The notes beneath the pieces were generated by a model. The model was not told where the DNA came from. It worked only from the letters and a program-made list of their open reading frames with translations, and searched no databases. A DNA stretch of 64,000 nucleotides from Allium sativum (lineage: Eukaryota > Streptophyta > Magnoliopsida > Asparagales > Amaryllidaceae), in the NCBI GenBank assembly GCA_030737875.1, contig CM060922.1, positions 228,760,335-228,824,334 on the forward strand, written 5' to 3'. Both the position numbers and the translations under genes were made by a program. This document shows, piece after piece, positions 32,664 to 45,385 of this stretch. How positions within the stretch are numbered: the first letter of the stretch is position 1; each line of letters begins with the position of its first letter.

Positions 32664-33200
32664 ATGGGTCAATTTATTTCCAAGGCGACCGATAATTGCC
32701 TAACCTTCTTTGAATTAATTAAAAGAGGAAAACATAAATTTTCATGGATACCAGACTGTGTCGAAGCCTTCCAAAACCTTCTCGATCATTTAGAGAAACC
32801 CCCCATTCTATCCAAGCCCATCAATCATGAAGAACTATTTGTACATTTAGCAGTATTTGAACACGCGATCAACTCAGTCCTAATCCGTGAGGAAGACCAG
32901 GTGCAATAGTTGTTTATTATGTAAGAAAAAAATTGACATGGGTTGAGCGTAACTATCCGAAGATCGAGAAACTCTCGTACAGCCTATTAATTGCATCAAG
33001 AAAGCTTCGGCACTACTTCCAGGATCACCCCATTAAAATATTCATTGACCAACCCCTTCGATGGGACCTGCAGTGACCTGAGGCGAGCGGAAGGCTGCTT
33101 AAGTGGAACATCAAGTTAATTCAATTCGATTTAACCTTTATTCCGAAGGAAATCCATATAGGGGTGAGCCCTAGCCAATTTCATAGCTGAATTTACAACC
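32664..33200 (+). pseudogene. Tat gypsy RNase H (first)
   Basis: The frame 32664-32909 carries AAMGQFISKATDNCLTFFEL and HKFSWIPDCVEAFQNL, the tether and start of the gypsy RNase H domain. Past a stop, YPKIEKLSYSLLIASRKLRH and IKIFIDQPLRW continue it. Stops break it at about 32908 and 33075. Confidence 0.8.
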
Positions 33201-33236
33201 CCGAAAGACAAAGACTCAGAGGATAATACCAAACCC

Positions 33237-33665
33237 ATGGGTACTGAGCCGAAATCAGTAGTTTGGAAACTGCATACGGATGGAGCCCGTTGGAATCGGC
33301 ACTCGGGCGTCGGCGTAGTGTTGTTATCTCCTGAGGGACGATCGATTTATTATGCTCTGAGATTAGAATTTTTGGCAATGAAAAATGACTCCGAGTATGA
33401 GGCCCTGATTGTCGGGCTCAAGCTCGCGAAGGACCTAAAAATAACATCACTCTAGATTTTTTGTGATTCGCAACTTGTGGTATGTAAGGTTCCGAAGGAA
33501 TACCTAAGCAAAGGAGCTCGACTGGCATTCTATCTTAAGAAGGTCAAGAAGTTGTTACTTAATTTTAACCAATATAGTATCTCCCACGTTCCCAGAGAAG
33601 AAAACCAAAAGGCGGATAAACTGGATAAGTCGCTAGTTCAGATAACCCGAGTGAAACAGAATTAG
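33237..33665 (+). pseudogene. Tat gypsy additional (archaeal-type) RNase H
   Basis: WKLHTDGARWNRHSGVGVVL, NDSEYEALIVGLKLA and CDSQLVV reproduce the DG-E-D arrangement of the second, archaeal-like RNase H. Plant Tat-lineage elements are known to carry this between RNase H and integrase. One stop (about 33453) splits it into 33237-33455 and 33477-33665. Confidence 0.85.
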
Positions 33666-33679
33666 TACCCATAGAGACC

Positions 33680-34930
33680 TTGCGAATACCGAGCATCGAA
33701 CAGATGGAAGTTGACCAAGCTGATGCCGAACCTGAAGGAGAATCTTGGATGATTCCCATTAAAAACTTCCCCCTCCATGGCACGTTACCAGAAAAGAGAA
33801 ACGAGAGACGAGCTATCGTGCAACAGGATTCCAGGTACATTATTCAACAAAACCAACTATATAGAAGAGGTTTCTCCATTCCCATGTTCCAGTATGTGGC
33901 CAATGAAGATATCAAAAGGATACTAAGAGAAGTACACGAAGAGGATTGCGGGGCACACACCGAGGGTAAACTCTGGCCGGGAAAGTTCTGTGATATGAAT
34001 ATTTCTAGCTAACTCTCAGCAAAGACCCATCTAACTATTCCAAAAATGCGATAAATGCCAGAGGTTCGCACAAATCCCACGAGCTCCTCCGATAGAGATC
34101 ACCCAAATCAGCCCTTGGCCATTCGCTGTATGTGAAATATACATCATCTGAAACTTTCCCATTTCGAAGGGAGGTGCGCGGTATGCAATCATGGCAGTGG
34201 ACTATTTCACAAAATGGGCGGAGGCCGAGAAGATGGCCACGATCACAACAAAACGAGTTATCAACTTCATCGTGAGAAATATCATATGTCAGTATGGGAC
34301 ACCTCGGACCATTATCACTGATAATGGAACTCAAATCGACAGCTCGAAATTTAGAGACATTTGTGAAATTATCACACTGAGATGAAGTATACCACAGTTG
34401 CACACCCCTAGTCTAACAGTCAAGTTGAAGCGGTTAATAAGATTATCAAAACCATTTTGAAAAAGCGACTAGAGCGAGCTAAGGGTAAATGGGTTGACGA
34501 ATTGCCTCTATCCCTTTAAACATATCGTACTACCCATAAGACAACCATTGGCCATACTCCTTTCGCCCTGTCTTATGGTTCGGAAGTTGTTCTTCCAATA
34601 GAACTCGAAGTCCCTTCTCATCGAACGACTTATTATGACTCGAAGTCCCTTCTCATCGAACGACTTATTATGACCCATTGTCTAATAAAGCACTTCTCTT
34701 GACATCGTTAGACACGATTGATGAGAAAAGAGAAGAGGCAAATCTCCATGCCGAAGCCCATAGGCGAAGGATTGCACGATACTATAACAAAAAGGTCCGG
34801 CCGAAGACTTTCGACATTGGCAACCTTGTTTTGAAATGGGTCTTTCCAACTTGCGCCCATATGGGCCCCAAGTGGGAAGGGCCATACGTCATTCAATGAA
34901 AGCTTGATAATGGAAACTTTAAGCCGTTGA
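33680..34930 (+). pseudogene. Tat gypsy integrase
   Basis: The N-terminal part (33680-34012) leads to the zinc-binding region, with CDKCQRFAQIPRAPP encoded near 34050-34095. The catalytic core begins AVDYFTKWAEAE and continues IITDNGTQ (34191-34385). SNSQVEAVNKIIK supplies the glutamate. The C-terminal part YYNKKVRPKTFDIGNLVLKW (34678-34899) is the usual end. Several frameshifts and stops are present. A 35-base tandem duplication (unit starting ACTCGAAGTCCCTTCTCATC) lies at 34603-34672. Confidence 0.85.
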
Positions 34931-36370
34931 TGGTGAGCCTTTTCAAAGAGCATGGAATGTAGAGCCCTTATGACCTTATCTTTCTTAGGATTTCTAGTTT
35001 CTCTACTATTTTATTTGTTTTAGTATTGTAATAAATAGTGATTTATCGATTGCAATAGTTTATGAGTAAAAGGCTCCATTCCTGCTCTGGCTCATTGTTA
35101 TAATAGCTAAATTTTGTGATTTGACCAACTTTAGTTCAAATCTTGAAACCTTGACATGCCGACCTAGGAAAAAACGGGTTGGCACCATTGGGAAAGTAAT
35201 TAAAAAAATCAGAAATATTGATCCTAAACTTAGACTGATCGGTCAACTTTTGACTCCCACTTTGCTGACTGAAAGTACGGATGACACCGACCCAAACGCA
35301 ATGACTAACTGTTTGTAAATAAATCTAATTCACTCGACTTGGAAAAAGCACAAATGATAGGCGAGTGTGAAAGGTGCACCCAACAAGAGACCGCTCGATC
35401 CCTAGAACTCTAACTCTCGTTCACTAGAGGATGAGCATAAAGGACTAAAGATGCTCCTGCTTAAGGATATCTGACTCCTGGTCTGGGTTCAGTCCACCTT
35501 AAGTACGATTGGAGAACTTGCTAACCCGACAAAATACCCCGACACTGGGGACAAGAGGGTCGACGAATAACCCAGACAAGGGTAATGTATAGGTAGCCCT
35601 CGACGGCTGGAATAAGATGGGGAACCTGAACAGAGTTCCCGTTTTTGACATGTTCAGCATATTATTAACACAAGTATTTAAACACAAGTAGATTTTCATC
35701 GATGTGGCATGATTACAAAATGTTGTTGCATGACAGGTATGGTTAAAACATCATCCAAAAAAGTACAGAGCTTGATAATAATAAAAGCGCGAGTGGCACA
35801 CTTGCGTGAAACTTCCAAAGGGCCTAAAACTAAAAAATTACAACAAAAGAACTTCTAAAATGGATGTGGAATATCCCCTCGCTCGATCATCTTTGCCAGC
35901 ATTTTTTGTTTAACAATTTCCATTGCTTCCTCGGTGGTCAGCCTGTGTCTCGATCCCACGAGGGTGCTTCCAAAAGAACGAGGGGTTGATTCCGAGTCTT
36001 GCTCTTATGGGATAGTTAAATCGACAAAAGGAGGAACCTCGACCGAAGAAAGGATGATGGGGGGAATAGCTTGGATGGGGTGAACATTCAAGGGATCTTC
36101 AGATGGCTCGGGCTTCATGGACGAAATGACTTCCTCACACTGAGCTTTGATCTCGGCCATGGATGGGTGATCACCTCTCTTGGACTCCCCGACAATCTCG
36201 ATATCGTCATCCCTTGATGATCATTTATCATCGGTATTGTCCACAACACTCTCCTTCGTCATTGAAGTACCCACAAAGGAAAATATAAGTCATGGTCGGA
36301 TAAGTAAACATAGGACTAAAAAGAAATGCATGAGCTTACCTCCAACATCGGACTTGGTCGGCTGCTCCTT
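34931..36370. other. Tat element spacer between pol and the antisense ORF
   Basis: No conserved domain is seen. The short open frames are unremarkable. A long non-coding spacer after integrase is usual in Tat elements. Confidence 0.55.
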
Positions 36371-39327
36371 CACGACTCTAGATGGCTCGGGAGGAGGGAC
36401 AGATGTCGAACCCATCTCCATGTTTGCAAAAGGGAAAGAGAGGGACACTTTATTCCAGCTTCTACCAAATTCTTTTTGGGGACTGACTTCCCCTTCACTT
36501 TGGCGCGTTCAGCATCTGTTGCACTCTTCTCTTGACTCTTTCCCTCGACCAGCACTGCTCTTTCGTCATCATTCAAAATTGAGACATCAGAGCTTCCTCA
36601 TCCACCGGTTGTCCTTTTGCTGTGTCCCTCTCTTTCTTCAAGATAACTTTCCATGTATCGTTCAAAACTATGGAGTATCTCAGTAACCAAGACAAGTTCC
36701 TGTAACGAAGGGCCCTTGCAAAGAATGTAAGAGCTTGACACCCTTGTGCCTTATTTATTTCGGATATCCCCCAAGCATGCTCAGCTTTGATGGTTTGAAT
36801 GTTAATGTCGTGTTGAAGCTTCAGGTTGTTAGTTGACTCGATTGCCACAGCAGCATTCTCCTCGGCTTGTCTTTTGGCAAACTCAGACGAATCAAGAAGG
36901 GCCTTAAGATTTTGCACCTCTAGGTCCAGCCGATCTTTTTCACCCTTCAGGCTTTCAACTTCGCCCTTCAAAGAATTACAATCTTGGCCTTCCTACTGGA
37001 GACGAGCATTCAGATCCTCGGCAGCGTTTTCATATTTTTCCTTAGTGACTACCACCTGTGACTCATAGTATGTTATTTTCTTCTCGAGGAACCCGAAATT
37101 TCCCTTGCTACTACTCGCGTCCCTCTTCAAATCAGCAATCTCGGTCAGCTTGTCCCTCAATACTTCGCTTCCTTGCTTGGCGTACTCATACAGCGTGTCA
37201 TACTAGGAAAGAGCATGGTCAAGGTTATTTTGAATTTGTCAGCGGAAACTCTGTGAAAGCAGCTGTAATTCAGTGGGAGGTTCAATTCTAGCAAAAATGA
37301 GATTAGGAAAATCTCGCTCTAACTCTTTAACTAGATCGATGGAGGAAGGGTCGACTAGGAGTCTTAGGTGGCTTAGGATGGCCCGAGAATGTTTGGCTTT
37401 ATCACAACCCTTGGGGGGTTTATCTTGAGGGTGGGGGGAAAGCAAAAGCTCGGGGGACTTATGCAATTTTTTCTTCTTGGGCTTGCTCCCATATTCTTCT
37501 TTCTCCTCCAATTTCCGCTTGTGCTTTCCTAAACTTCTCTTCCTCTGTCCATCTCACTTTCGGTTCTTCTCTTTCTCTTTTTCCTTCTCTTTCTCTTTTT
37601 CTTTCTTTCTCTCTTTGTCTTTATCTTTCTTTTTCTTCCTCCTCTTGTTACTGTCATCTCCATCCTCCTCTCCTTGCCTAACTGGCTGCAAGGTTGGCCC
37701 GACCTCTGTCGAGATGGAGGCAAAAAGATTGCCATAAAACTTGTCGTTTATTTCCTCAGAGAAAAGAAGAGAAACCATAACGAATGCAATAAATATTCAA
37801 TTTACACAAGGGAAAAATGATATTGTGACATGCAGTGCTAATACTATGTGGCAAATCACTTAGGTTGATCCTATATTGAAGTTAGATTCATACCTTCAGC
37901 GCCTTTTGGATCAACCAGAGAAGAAATCTCCTCGGACTGGTTAACAAAGAATTAGCTCGGATCTAAGCTCTATGGAGGAAGGATGATCTCAGGCATCTCC
38001 ACATTCTTTGAGTCATGGAAAGGGGACGTGACCTATTCTTCCTGCGAGCTATGAACCATAGAAGAATCTTTCTCACTCCCAGATTTTCTCGAGCGATGCT
38101 CAGCGGGTCCTACCTTGACTAACTCCTCTTGTTCCTTCTTTGGGGTTCCCATAGCAGAACCTTTCTCCCTTTTCTGAAGCTTGGCCTCTTTATGCTCGGC
38201 CTCTCGAGTCCGTCTTTTAAAGGCAGGCCTTTTTTCCAATGAATGGAGCTTCTTTTTTCCCTTAAGTGAGGGATGGATGGAGGATTCCCTGACCACATGA
38301 GTCACCTGTGTACCATCTGACTTTTCTTTGGTTGGGGGCATCTCACCTCGGCTTGGTGTTGTCGATCCAGACCCCTCCCTCTGAGGCTCGATTGTTCTGT
38401 TCTTCTCAAGAGGAGCATACTAATTTAGATGTTCGTCGGACAAACACTTCCAAAAATTATGCCACCTAGGCTTCATCTTAACTAGCTTTCTGAAGCATCC
38501 TTCAAATACTTTGTCATCAGGCCTTATTGGCTCGCCCCAGCAAAAGAAATGGTCGGTATGAAGAACTCCATAATGGAAGTATCGGGCAATAAAGAAACTT
38601 ATTGGGTTGAAGCCAATATCGAACACATCCCGGCTGCTCGTTAATCCAAAACCATTCCCACTTTGGATCGCCCACCTTGCTCGGGACCTTTTCAATAATT
38701 TTCGTACCTCGGGCAGCTTCGAAGTGAAGAAAGGAGGAGGATTGCTTCTTGTTGTGTCTGAAGTTAAAAAGAAGGCCAAGTCATCAAAGGTCGGAGGGTG
38801 GCCCAGGTACCTCATGTATAGGTAATAGAGAGATAACAGGTTGCCATATGCAATTGGATGGAACTGCATCGGAGCCAGGTTCATCCGCAATAAGAAGTTG
38901 AAGATAAATGAAAGAAAAGGGGGGATAGCTCCAACATTGCACATAGGGAGAAATAGTGCCATGTATCCTCCAGGGGGAATGTGAAGCGGATCAGTTTCTT
39001 CGGGAAGAAAGACATCTACAAAAGGAATATTATGCTTAGCGATCAAGTTTTGTAGCCATTTGAGAGTTATTTTGGTCCCTTTAGCGCCCGGGGGTTCCAC
39101 GGAATTTCTGCACCTGGAAGCTTGTCGGGTGCTATTGGAACAGGTACTGCTCCACTTGACTCGACTGTAACTTCAGGAGGAGACAGTGAACTCATCGACT
39201 GACATTGGGAGTTGTTATCTGAATCAGACTTAGAGTTAGCTGAAGACTCAGAGGTACTATCTACTCTGACAGAGAAGGGAAATTCCTTACCCGACCGATA
39301 CTTGACATTGCCTCGTGTCTTGACCAT
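36370..39327 (-). pseudogene. Antisense ORF of the Tat element, broken
   Basis: On the minus strand the ATG at 39327 (MVKTRGNVKYRSGKEFPF) opens a serine-rich N-terminus (39067-39327). After a frameshift, 38420-39100 encodes a globular domain with IPPGGYMALFLPMCNVG, APMQFHPIAYGNLLSLYYLY and NGFGLTSSRDVFDIGF. This resembles the plant transposon family Transposase_28 (putative gypsy-type transposon). A lysine/glutamate-rich region follows (38033-38341, 37529-37778), then a coiled-coil-like C-terminus (36573-36971, with ESLKGEKDRLDLEVQNLKAL). Tat-lineage elements are known to carry such an extra ORF opposite to gag-pol. Its function is unknown. At least one stop (about 38420) and two frame changes break it. 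Confidence 0.75.
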
Positions 39328-39574
39328 TGTCGATTAAAGATATTATTGAGCTAAAATTGGAAATTGATTCAAAAGCAATTAGTTCCTATTTACAGTGCTG
39401 TCTCGATAAATGACAAACCACAAAATCATTTTGTCCTCATGTGAGATTGTACAAAGATCACTATCTTTATCACTGCCCTCTCAAATACTGCCACATGTAT
39501 AAGGGTTTACCAACACCCTGATGCGCGAAACACTATGAAAAGGTGGGAAACTTCTCCAGCTCCATGCCATTTCG
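39328..39574. other. Tat element 3' region up to the insertion of element M
   Basis: No gene is seen. The polypurine tract and 3' LTR expected next are not in the window. They would lie beyond element M if they still exist. Confidence 0.5.
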
Positions 39575-42133
39575 TGTAACGACCTGCATTCTACGTATCA
39601 GAGTATCGTAGAATGATTATTTTATTTTCATACGAAGTCGTATGGTCGTGTAACTTTGGGAAACGAATATTGGGGGCATTTCACATGTTCACGATTTTTG
39701 CCGAATTTTAAATGACCGTTTTGCCCCTGGCGAATCTTGTTTCACCTATAACTTTTAATTGGTAAGGAGTTTTGACTTGAAACCACTTCCATCGAATTCG
39801 GATGATGGTTTACCTTTCCGTAGAGTGGTCACATTAATCAAACGAACTTACTGCTTGGGAGATATGGCTGAAATAAGGTTTGGAAGATGGAAAACAACAT
39901 AATTAGGCTTAACGGGGTGATTAGCAGCTAAGCCCATAACCCATTTCGGGATTAGGGTTATGGGAGAACTGAAAGGGTTTGGAAAAACATTCCCTTTCAT
40001 TTTCTCTGCTGCCATTTACCTTCCTTGAACCCTAGCAATGGCCTCCATCTTCCAAATCTCATTTTAATCTCTTCCTAATCGCTTTTTAACCACTAATTCA
40101 CCAAAACTACACATAATCAAGAGAAATTAGCATCAAATTATAGATCGATCTGCTGCTATACATTGGAATTCATGCCATATCATTCATACTTTCAGATCTA
40201 CTATTCATTTGTGGCTAAGGTGAGTGATTTGCACTTATATTCACTAATTACGGCTAATTAAGGGTGATTAGTGATAATTGCCGAAATTATGTGTCATAAA
40301 ATTCTGTAAAAATATGTAGAAATTCTAAAATATTATTTTATTTCACTAGTGAAATTTTGGGTTAAATTGGATTAAGTTTGTTAATTCTATAGTTGAAACA
40401 TGGCTAAGGGGATTAAGGGGAAAATCATGATTTTGGGTACGTTTGATTCAAAATAACTCATATGGTTGATGTTTTAATGTTTTTGATTTATTCAATATGT
40501 TGCTACTATTGTTTGGTATGTTTTATGACTTCATAGTAAGGTTAGAATGGTTGAAAACGTCATCGTTTGGCGAAATTAACTTGTTGGAAAAACTGCAAAA
40601 AATCGGTTCCTGAAGGGGGTGTGCCTCACGAACCACCCAGGTGGACTGCGGTTCATGAAGGGGGTATGTCTCACGAACCGCCCCAAGATGATGGTCACGA
40701 ATCTCCCCAAGATGATATTCATGAACTGCTAGGAGGGAAGGATAACGAACCGCGACCAGAAGAAGGCTCACGACCGGGGGTGGGGGTGGGACTCACGAAC
40801 CGCCTATGAGGGGGGTCACGAACCGCCTATAGAAGGGACCACGAACCACCTATGAGGAGCGTAACGAACCGCCTATAGGGGGGTCACGAACCACCTATGA
40901 GGGAGTGTCACGATCCATCTATGAAGGGGGGTCACGAACCACCCCGGGAGGACCACGACCCGACTATAAAGACGACCACAACATGAACCAACATGATGAC
41001 TCCAAACTGAACCGGATTCGAACTTCAACTACACGATGATGATTATAGATCCTTCTGAAGATCAATTTCAATCCGACCAGAACCCGAGATGCGAAGGAAG
41101 TCCAAGTAGGATGTTATTACTCAGGATCCATATGGGAAACAACGAGTTAACTTCTAGAGTTGGACTTTGCTGCAGGACGTGTGTAAAGGGCTTATTGATA
41201 TCTATAACTTTGGTTCACCATTGAAGAGAGGGGGAATGTAGACGAACCAGAGCCAGGGTAGAGTGGACTTGTTGGCCCTTAACCTAGAGCCAGGAATATG
41301 TGGATTGGGTACGGTTATTGACTATGGACCAGGGAAGTGTGGTCACAGCAATAGCTGTACGGAGTGGCCGTCGTGGCCCCAATAGATTTGGTGATCAAAG
41401 CAGTGGATATTGTATATGCTTTATGCACTGAGTGAGAGATGTGAGGATGGTTTCTATGTTTGATGTTTGCTATCACCATGACATGCACACTTCTACTTCA
41501 CACCCTATGTTAGTGTTACCTTAGAGCATTGTACATCTTGTTGTGCATATCTTTGGTTGCAGGTCCAAGTTCAGGTATGATTTACTTATACCTGTAATTG
41601 TTTCCCCAGTTACAGTCTTGTTATCGCTCACACCAGACTTTCGCCTGACCCATAGTTTTATGTCTCTTCTTATTACAATGGGTGCTCCTAAACGAGCAGA
41701 CTAGAGACAGGTTAGGTGGTTATGCACGAGTAGTTTTCCGGAGACGAGCAGGAGGCTTCCACGTACTATTTACATATATTCTCCCTGTGTTGTTGCTGGT
41801 CACGGCTTTGAGCATTAGTAGTTTACCACTTTTATTTCCTTTTTAGGGACAGTATTGTTAAAGTTGTGATAATGGTTTGGATCATAAGCTGTATTTTGGA
41901 TTCCGCTACTCTAGTGGTTATGGTTTAGTTTTCAGCTTGTGCACTGTCTCGCCTGTTTTATGTCAAATTAGGTTATTATTATATTTTATTCCATGCGCTA
42001 TGAGATATGCTACAGGTTCTTTAGTAGTTCATTATCTCAAAACCCTTTCATCTGACGACCATTCCGTGCCAGTCAGGCATCGGCACATCGCATTTCAGGG
42101 GGTATGTCGGCTGGTTCGGGGCGGGCCGTCACA
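39575..42133 (+). repeat. 5' LTR of element M
   Basis: It begins TGTAACGACCTGC and ends GGGCCGTCACA, 2,559 bases. It contains a minisatellite at 40610-40985 and a TATAAAG at 40965-40971. The ends differ from the TGTAACACCCC type of A and B, so this is a separate family. Confidence 0.8.
40610..40985. repeat. Minisatellite in the LTR of M, unit GGGGGGTCACGAACCGCCTA-like
   Basis: CACGAACC or close variants (CACGACC, AACGAACC, CACGATCC) occur about 13 times at variable spacing, settling to 22-25 bases in the right half (GTCACGAACC(G/A)CCTATGAGG). The G-runs between units are 3-7 bases. The copies in the left half are more degenerate. Confidence 0.85.
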
Positions 42134-42135
42134 CT

Positions 42136-42147
42136 TGGTATCAAAGC
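42136..42147 (+). other. Primer binding site of element M
   Basis: TGGTATCAAAGC starts two bases after the LTR. It matches the tRNA-iMet primer site TGGTATCAGAGC except at one position. Confidence 0.75.
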
Positions 42148-42335
42148 CTAGGTTGCGTAGTTAACCTAGGGGAATACATCAGGAAGAGATACTATACGTG
42201 TATGTGAGCGCGTATTTGTGATATTTTGGGTATTCAAGAACTATATATATACTATTAGTATGTCTAAGGATGAAGTCGCACTGCACTTGCACCACTACGG
42301 AGATGGTTAATCGTTTTCTTTTTACCGATTGAGCG

Positions 42336-43300
42336 ATGAGCCAAAATACGAGGAGTCCTTGTTCAGGGACCAACAATGGGAATGTCCCTGATATGAGGAC
42401 GATGTTCGTTGCCTTCATGCGAGAGATGCTTAGGGTTGCTCAGGGAGAAGTTCCTAATGCTGCTAATGGTGGTGGTGCAGCAGTGCAGGCGCCTAGAACC
42501 GATTTCGCCAAGCTCTATAAGGACTATACTAGTCTTGGTGGGTAGCCGTGCCATAGAACGGAGTCGGCTACGGAGGTTCAGGATTGGCTTGATAGTTGTG
42601 AGTGCATCTTCGAGGATTTTGGGATCGATGATGCAATGAAGAGAAAGCTAGCATCGCATCAACTTCAAGGTCGGGCAATGAATTGGTGGAATGCTATTAA
42701 AGCGGCTACTTCCAAGGATCAACTCACTTGGAATCAGTTTAAGACCCACTTCAGTGATAAGTTTAACCCAACTACTCAAAAATTAGAATTGTTCAGGATT
42801 TTTTTGGAGCTTAAGAAGAATGGTTTGGCAGTCTCGGAGTATATTGCTGAATTCGATACCTTATCGAAGTATGGGTTGTCCCTTATCGATACTGTCGAGA
42901 AGAAGAACGAGAAGTTCATAACTGGTCTAGATGAGTACTTGGGGAGAGGCTCAAAAACCATATCGATGAGACTTTCGAATCTATTATGGAAAGGCATTGA
43001 GATCTGAGAGCCTTTACCCTAAGTCAAAGACCGAGGTTGCTATTACATCTACAGAAGAGCCAAAGCCGCAGGCAAGCGGTGGAAGCAAGAATAATTCCCA
43101 GAATAAGAGGAAACAAAATCAGACCAAGGATGGTCAGAAAAAGAAGAATAAGAAAGATATCGAGTGTTATAGCCGTGGCAAGAAGGGTCACTTTCCAAAG
43201 AGTGTCGAGCAAAACCCGGTGAAAAGAAGTGCTTCAACTGTAGCCAAGTGGGATGTTTCAAGGATAAATGTCTGCAACCCACTGAAGAGAAGCAGATCGT
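42336..43300 (+). pseudogene. Gag of element M, broken
   Basis: The start at 42336 gives 70 codons to a TAG at 42543-42545. The same frame resumes and from 42636 encodes the capsid part: RKLASHQLQGRAMNWWNAIK, WNQFKTHFSDKF and EYIAEFDTLSKYG. A frameshift near 42995 leads into a basic linker (43000-43180). Two zinc knuckles follow in different frames. The first has lost its second cysteine (CYSRGKKGHFPK). The second is CFNCSQVGCFKDKC, encoded near 43230-43270. Confidence 0.85.
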
Positions 43301-43690
43301 GAGAGCATATGCTATTAATGTTGTTCCTTCTTCGTCGAATGCCCCAACAGCGGTGCAGAAAGGAAAAGGTGTCATTATTCAAGGTATGCTTTCTATTTAT
43401 GATGATCCAGTTCGAGTGGTGTTTGATAATGGAGCATCTCATTCCTTCGTATCTAGTGACCTGGTAGATAGTTTGGAATTAGAACCCGAGATAGTCGATA
43501 AATCTTTAGTTGTGACAAACCCGATCGGTGGTTCGACTAGCCTTAGTATGATTTGTCGTAATTTGGTCTTATCGAGTCATGGATGTATGTTTGCGTGTGA
43601 TTGCTTTGTTTTGGGCTTTACTGGGTTTGGCATTATTTTGGAAGTTGATTGGCTCCAAAGATGTGGGGGGGGTGGTAGACTGTGAGGGGT
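43301..43690 (+). pseudogene. Protease of element M
   Basis: The frame from 43248 contains VRVVFDNGASHSFVSSDLV, the aspartic protease site. Asparagine stands where Tekay-type elements usually have serine or threonine (DSGA). GFGIILEVDWLQ follows, a conserved segment at the end of the domain (usually LGMDWL). The frame ends at a G-run near 43670 after an apparent frameshift. Confidence 0.8.
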
Positions 43691-44640
43691 CTTCGGTGAC
43701 CATTAGAGTGGATGATCGGCGGAGGGTGGTATTGGGTCGCCCACCTAGTGATGAGGTGATGGCTAGTTTTCTACATTCACTCGACATCCCGCGGGATGAG
43801 TTATTAGATGTGCCTATTGCTGGCGAGTATCCGAACATCTTCAAGGAAGTGACCGGACTTCCACCACGCCGAGAGAATGAGTTTTGGAATTATTTAGTGA
43901 AAGATGCCAGACTTACAGTGATGCCACTTCGTCGTATGGTGCCAAGGGAGCAGTGAGAGCTTGAGGTGGAAGTGGGTGATCTTTTGAGGAAGGGATTTAT
44001 CCGAAGGAGTGTTTCCAAGTGGGGAGCTCCAGCTGTATTCGCCACTAAGGCCGATGGTTCCCTTCGGTTATGTGTAGACTACCGCGAGTTGAACAAGGTG
44101 ACTAAAAAGAATAAGTATCCTCTTCCATGGATAGATGATTTGTTTGATCAACTGAATGGGTCAAGAGTGTTTTCCCAGTTGGATCTCGCGATAGGTTTTC
44201 ATCATCTCAGAGTAGCAGCTAGGGGTATATCTGAAACGGCATTTCGAATGCTGTCTGGATTTTAAGAGTTGTTGGTCATGCCATTCGGGTTGACCAATGC
44301 ACCAGCATATTTTGTGTATCATATGAATAGGGTTTTCAAGGATCAATTAAATAAGTTTGTTTTTGTGTTCGTGGACGATATCTTGGTTTACTCGAGGACA
44401 GAGGAAGAACACAAGGAACATTTGAGGATAGTGATGGAGGTGTTGAGAAAGCACAAATTAAAAACAATTTTTTCTAAGTGTCACTTCTGGAGGAGGGAAG
44501 TGAGGTTCTTGGGCCATGTTGTTTTAGAGAATGGTATTGTCGTGGATCCTACGAAGGTGGCTACGGTGCAAGATTGGTCTACACCCAAGAATGCAACGGG
44601 CGTGAGAAGTTACTTGGGGTTAAGATGGATATTATCGTAA
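43691..44640 (+). pseudogene. Reverse transcriptase of element M
   Basis: YPNIFKEVTGLPPRRENEF leads into [67 protein letters not shown] and the catalytic [13 protein letters not shown]. These are the order and wording of chromovirus reverse transcriptase. In-frame stops interrupt at 43954-43956 and about 44263-44265. A frameshift near 44625 separates it from RNase H. Confidence 0.92.
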
Positions 44641-44662
44641 GTTTGTCCAAGACTTCTCCAAG

Positions 44663-45385
44663 ATGGCGACACCGTTAACTCAGTTGACCAAGAAGAAGCA
44701 AGCTTTCGTCTGGGACAGAAGGTGTGAGAACACATTTAAGAGCCTAAAGGAAAAGTTAACGTGCGCACTGATGTTAGTTATTTCTAAAGGGAACGAAGAG
44801 ATGACAGTATACACGGATGCCTGCGGTACCGGACTAGGTGTTGTACTAATGCTAGGAGGTAGGGTTGCAGCTTTTGCTAGTCGGCAACTGAAACTGTATG
44901 AGAAAAGATATCCTACCCATGATTTGGAATTGGCAGCGATCTTATTCGCGTTAAAAATGTGGAGACACTATCTCCTTGAAGAAAGGTTCGAGTTGTTTAC
45001 CGATCATAATTCATTAAAGTATCATTTCTCTCAAGTGGATTTAAATCTTCGTCAGCAGAGATGGTTAGAGTTCTTGGCCTCATATGATTTCATCATCGCA
45101 AATACACTCGGGAAGGGAAATGCGGAAGTTGATGCGTTGAGTAGGAGACATGCCAATTTGGGGGCTATGTTTCTTGACCGGAAGCAACTGGAGTATATAG
45201 CAGGATATGATTTCAGACCTAAGTGCGAATTGGATCTAGAGATGTTAGCAAATTTGACGATCATACCAAATTTGATTGAACGGATTGGTTCCAGTCAAAG
45301 GGACGATCCTAATCTATTGGAAATCGTATCCAAGGTAGGGATGGGCATCGATAGTGAGAAGATTAACAAGTATGGACTTGATTGA
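44663..45385 (+). pseudogene. RNase H of element M
   Basis: KFVQDFSKMATPLTQLTKK, TVYTDACGTGLGVVLML, AAFASRQLKLYEKRYPTHDL, ELAAILFALKMWRHYL and LFTDHNSLKY are the standard gypsy RNase H motifs, including the catalytic aspartates and glutamate. The stretch is open for 240 codons and continues to a stop at 45383-45385. Confidence 0.9.

Noticed and set aside
36180..36686. A 168-codon plus-strand frame as a gene
   Set aside because: It is the complement of the antisense ORF of the Tat element and has no domain of its own.
37477..37737. An 86-codon Ser/Phe/Leu-rich frame as a membrane protein
   Set aside because: It comes from a pyrimidine-rich tract that is the complement of a Lys/Glu-rich stretch of the antisense ORF.
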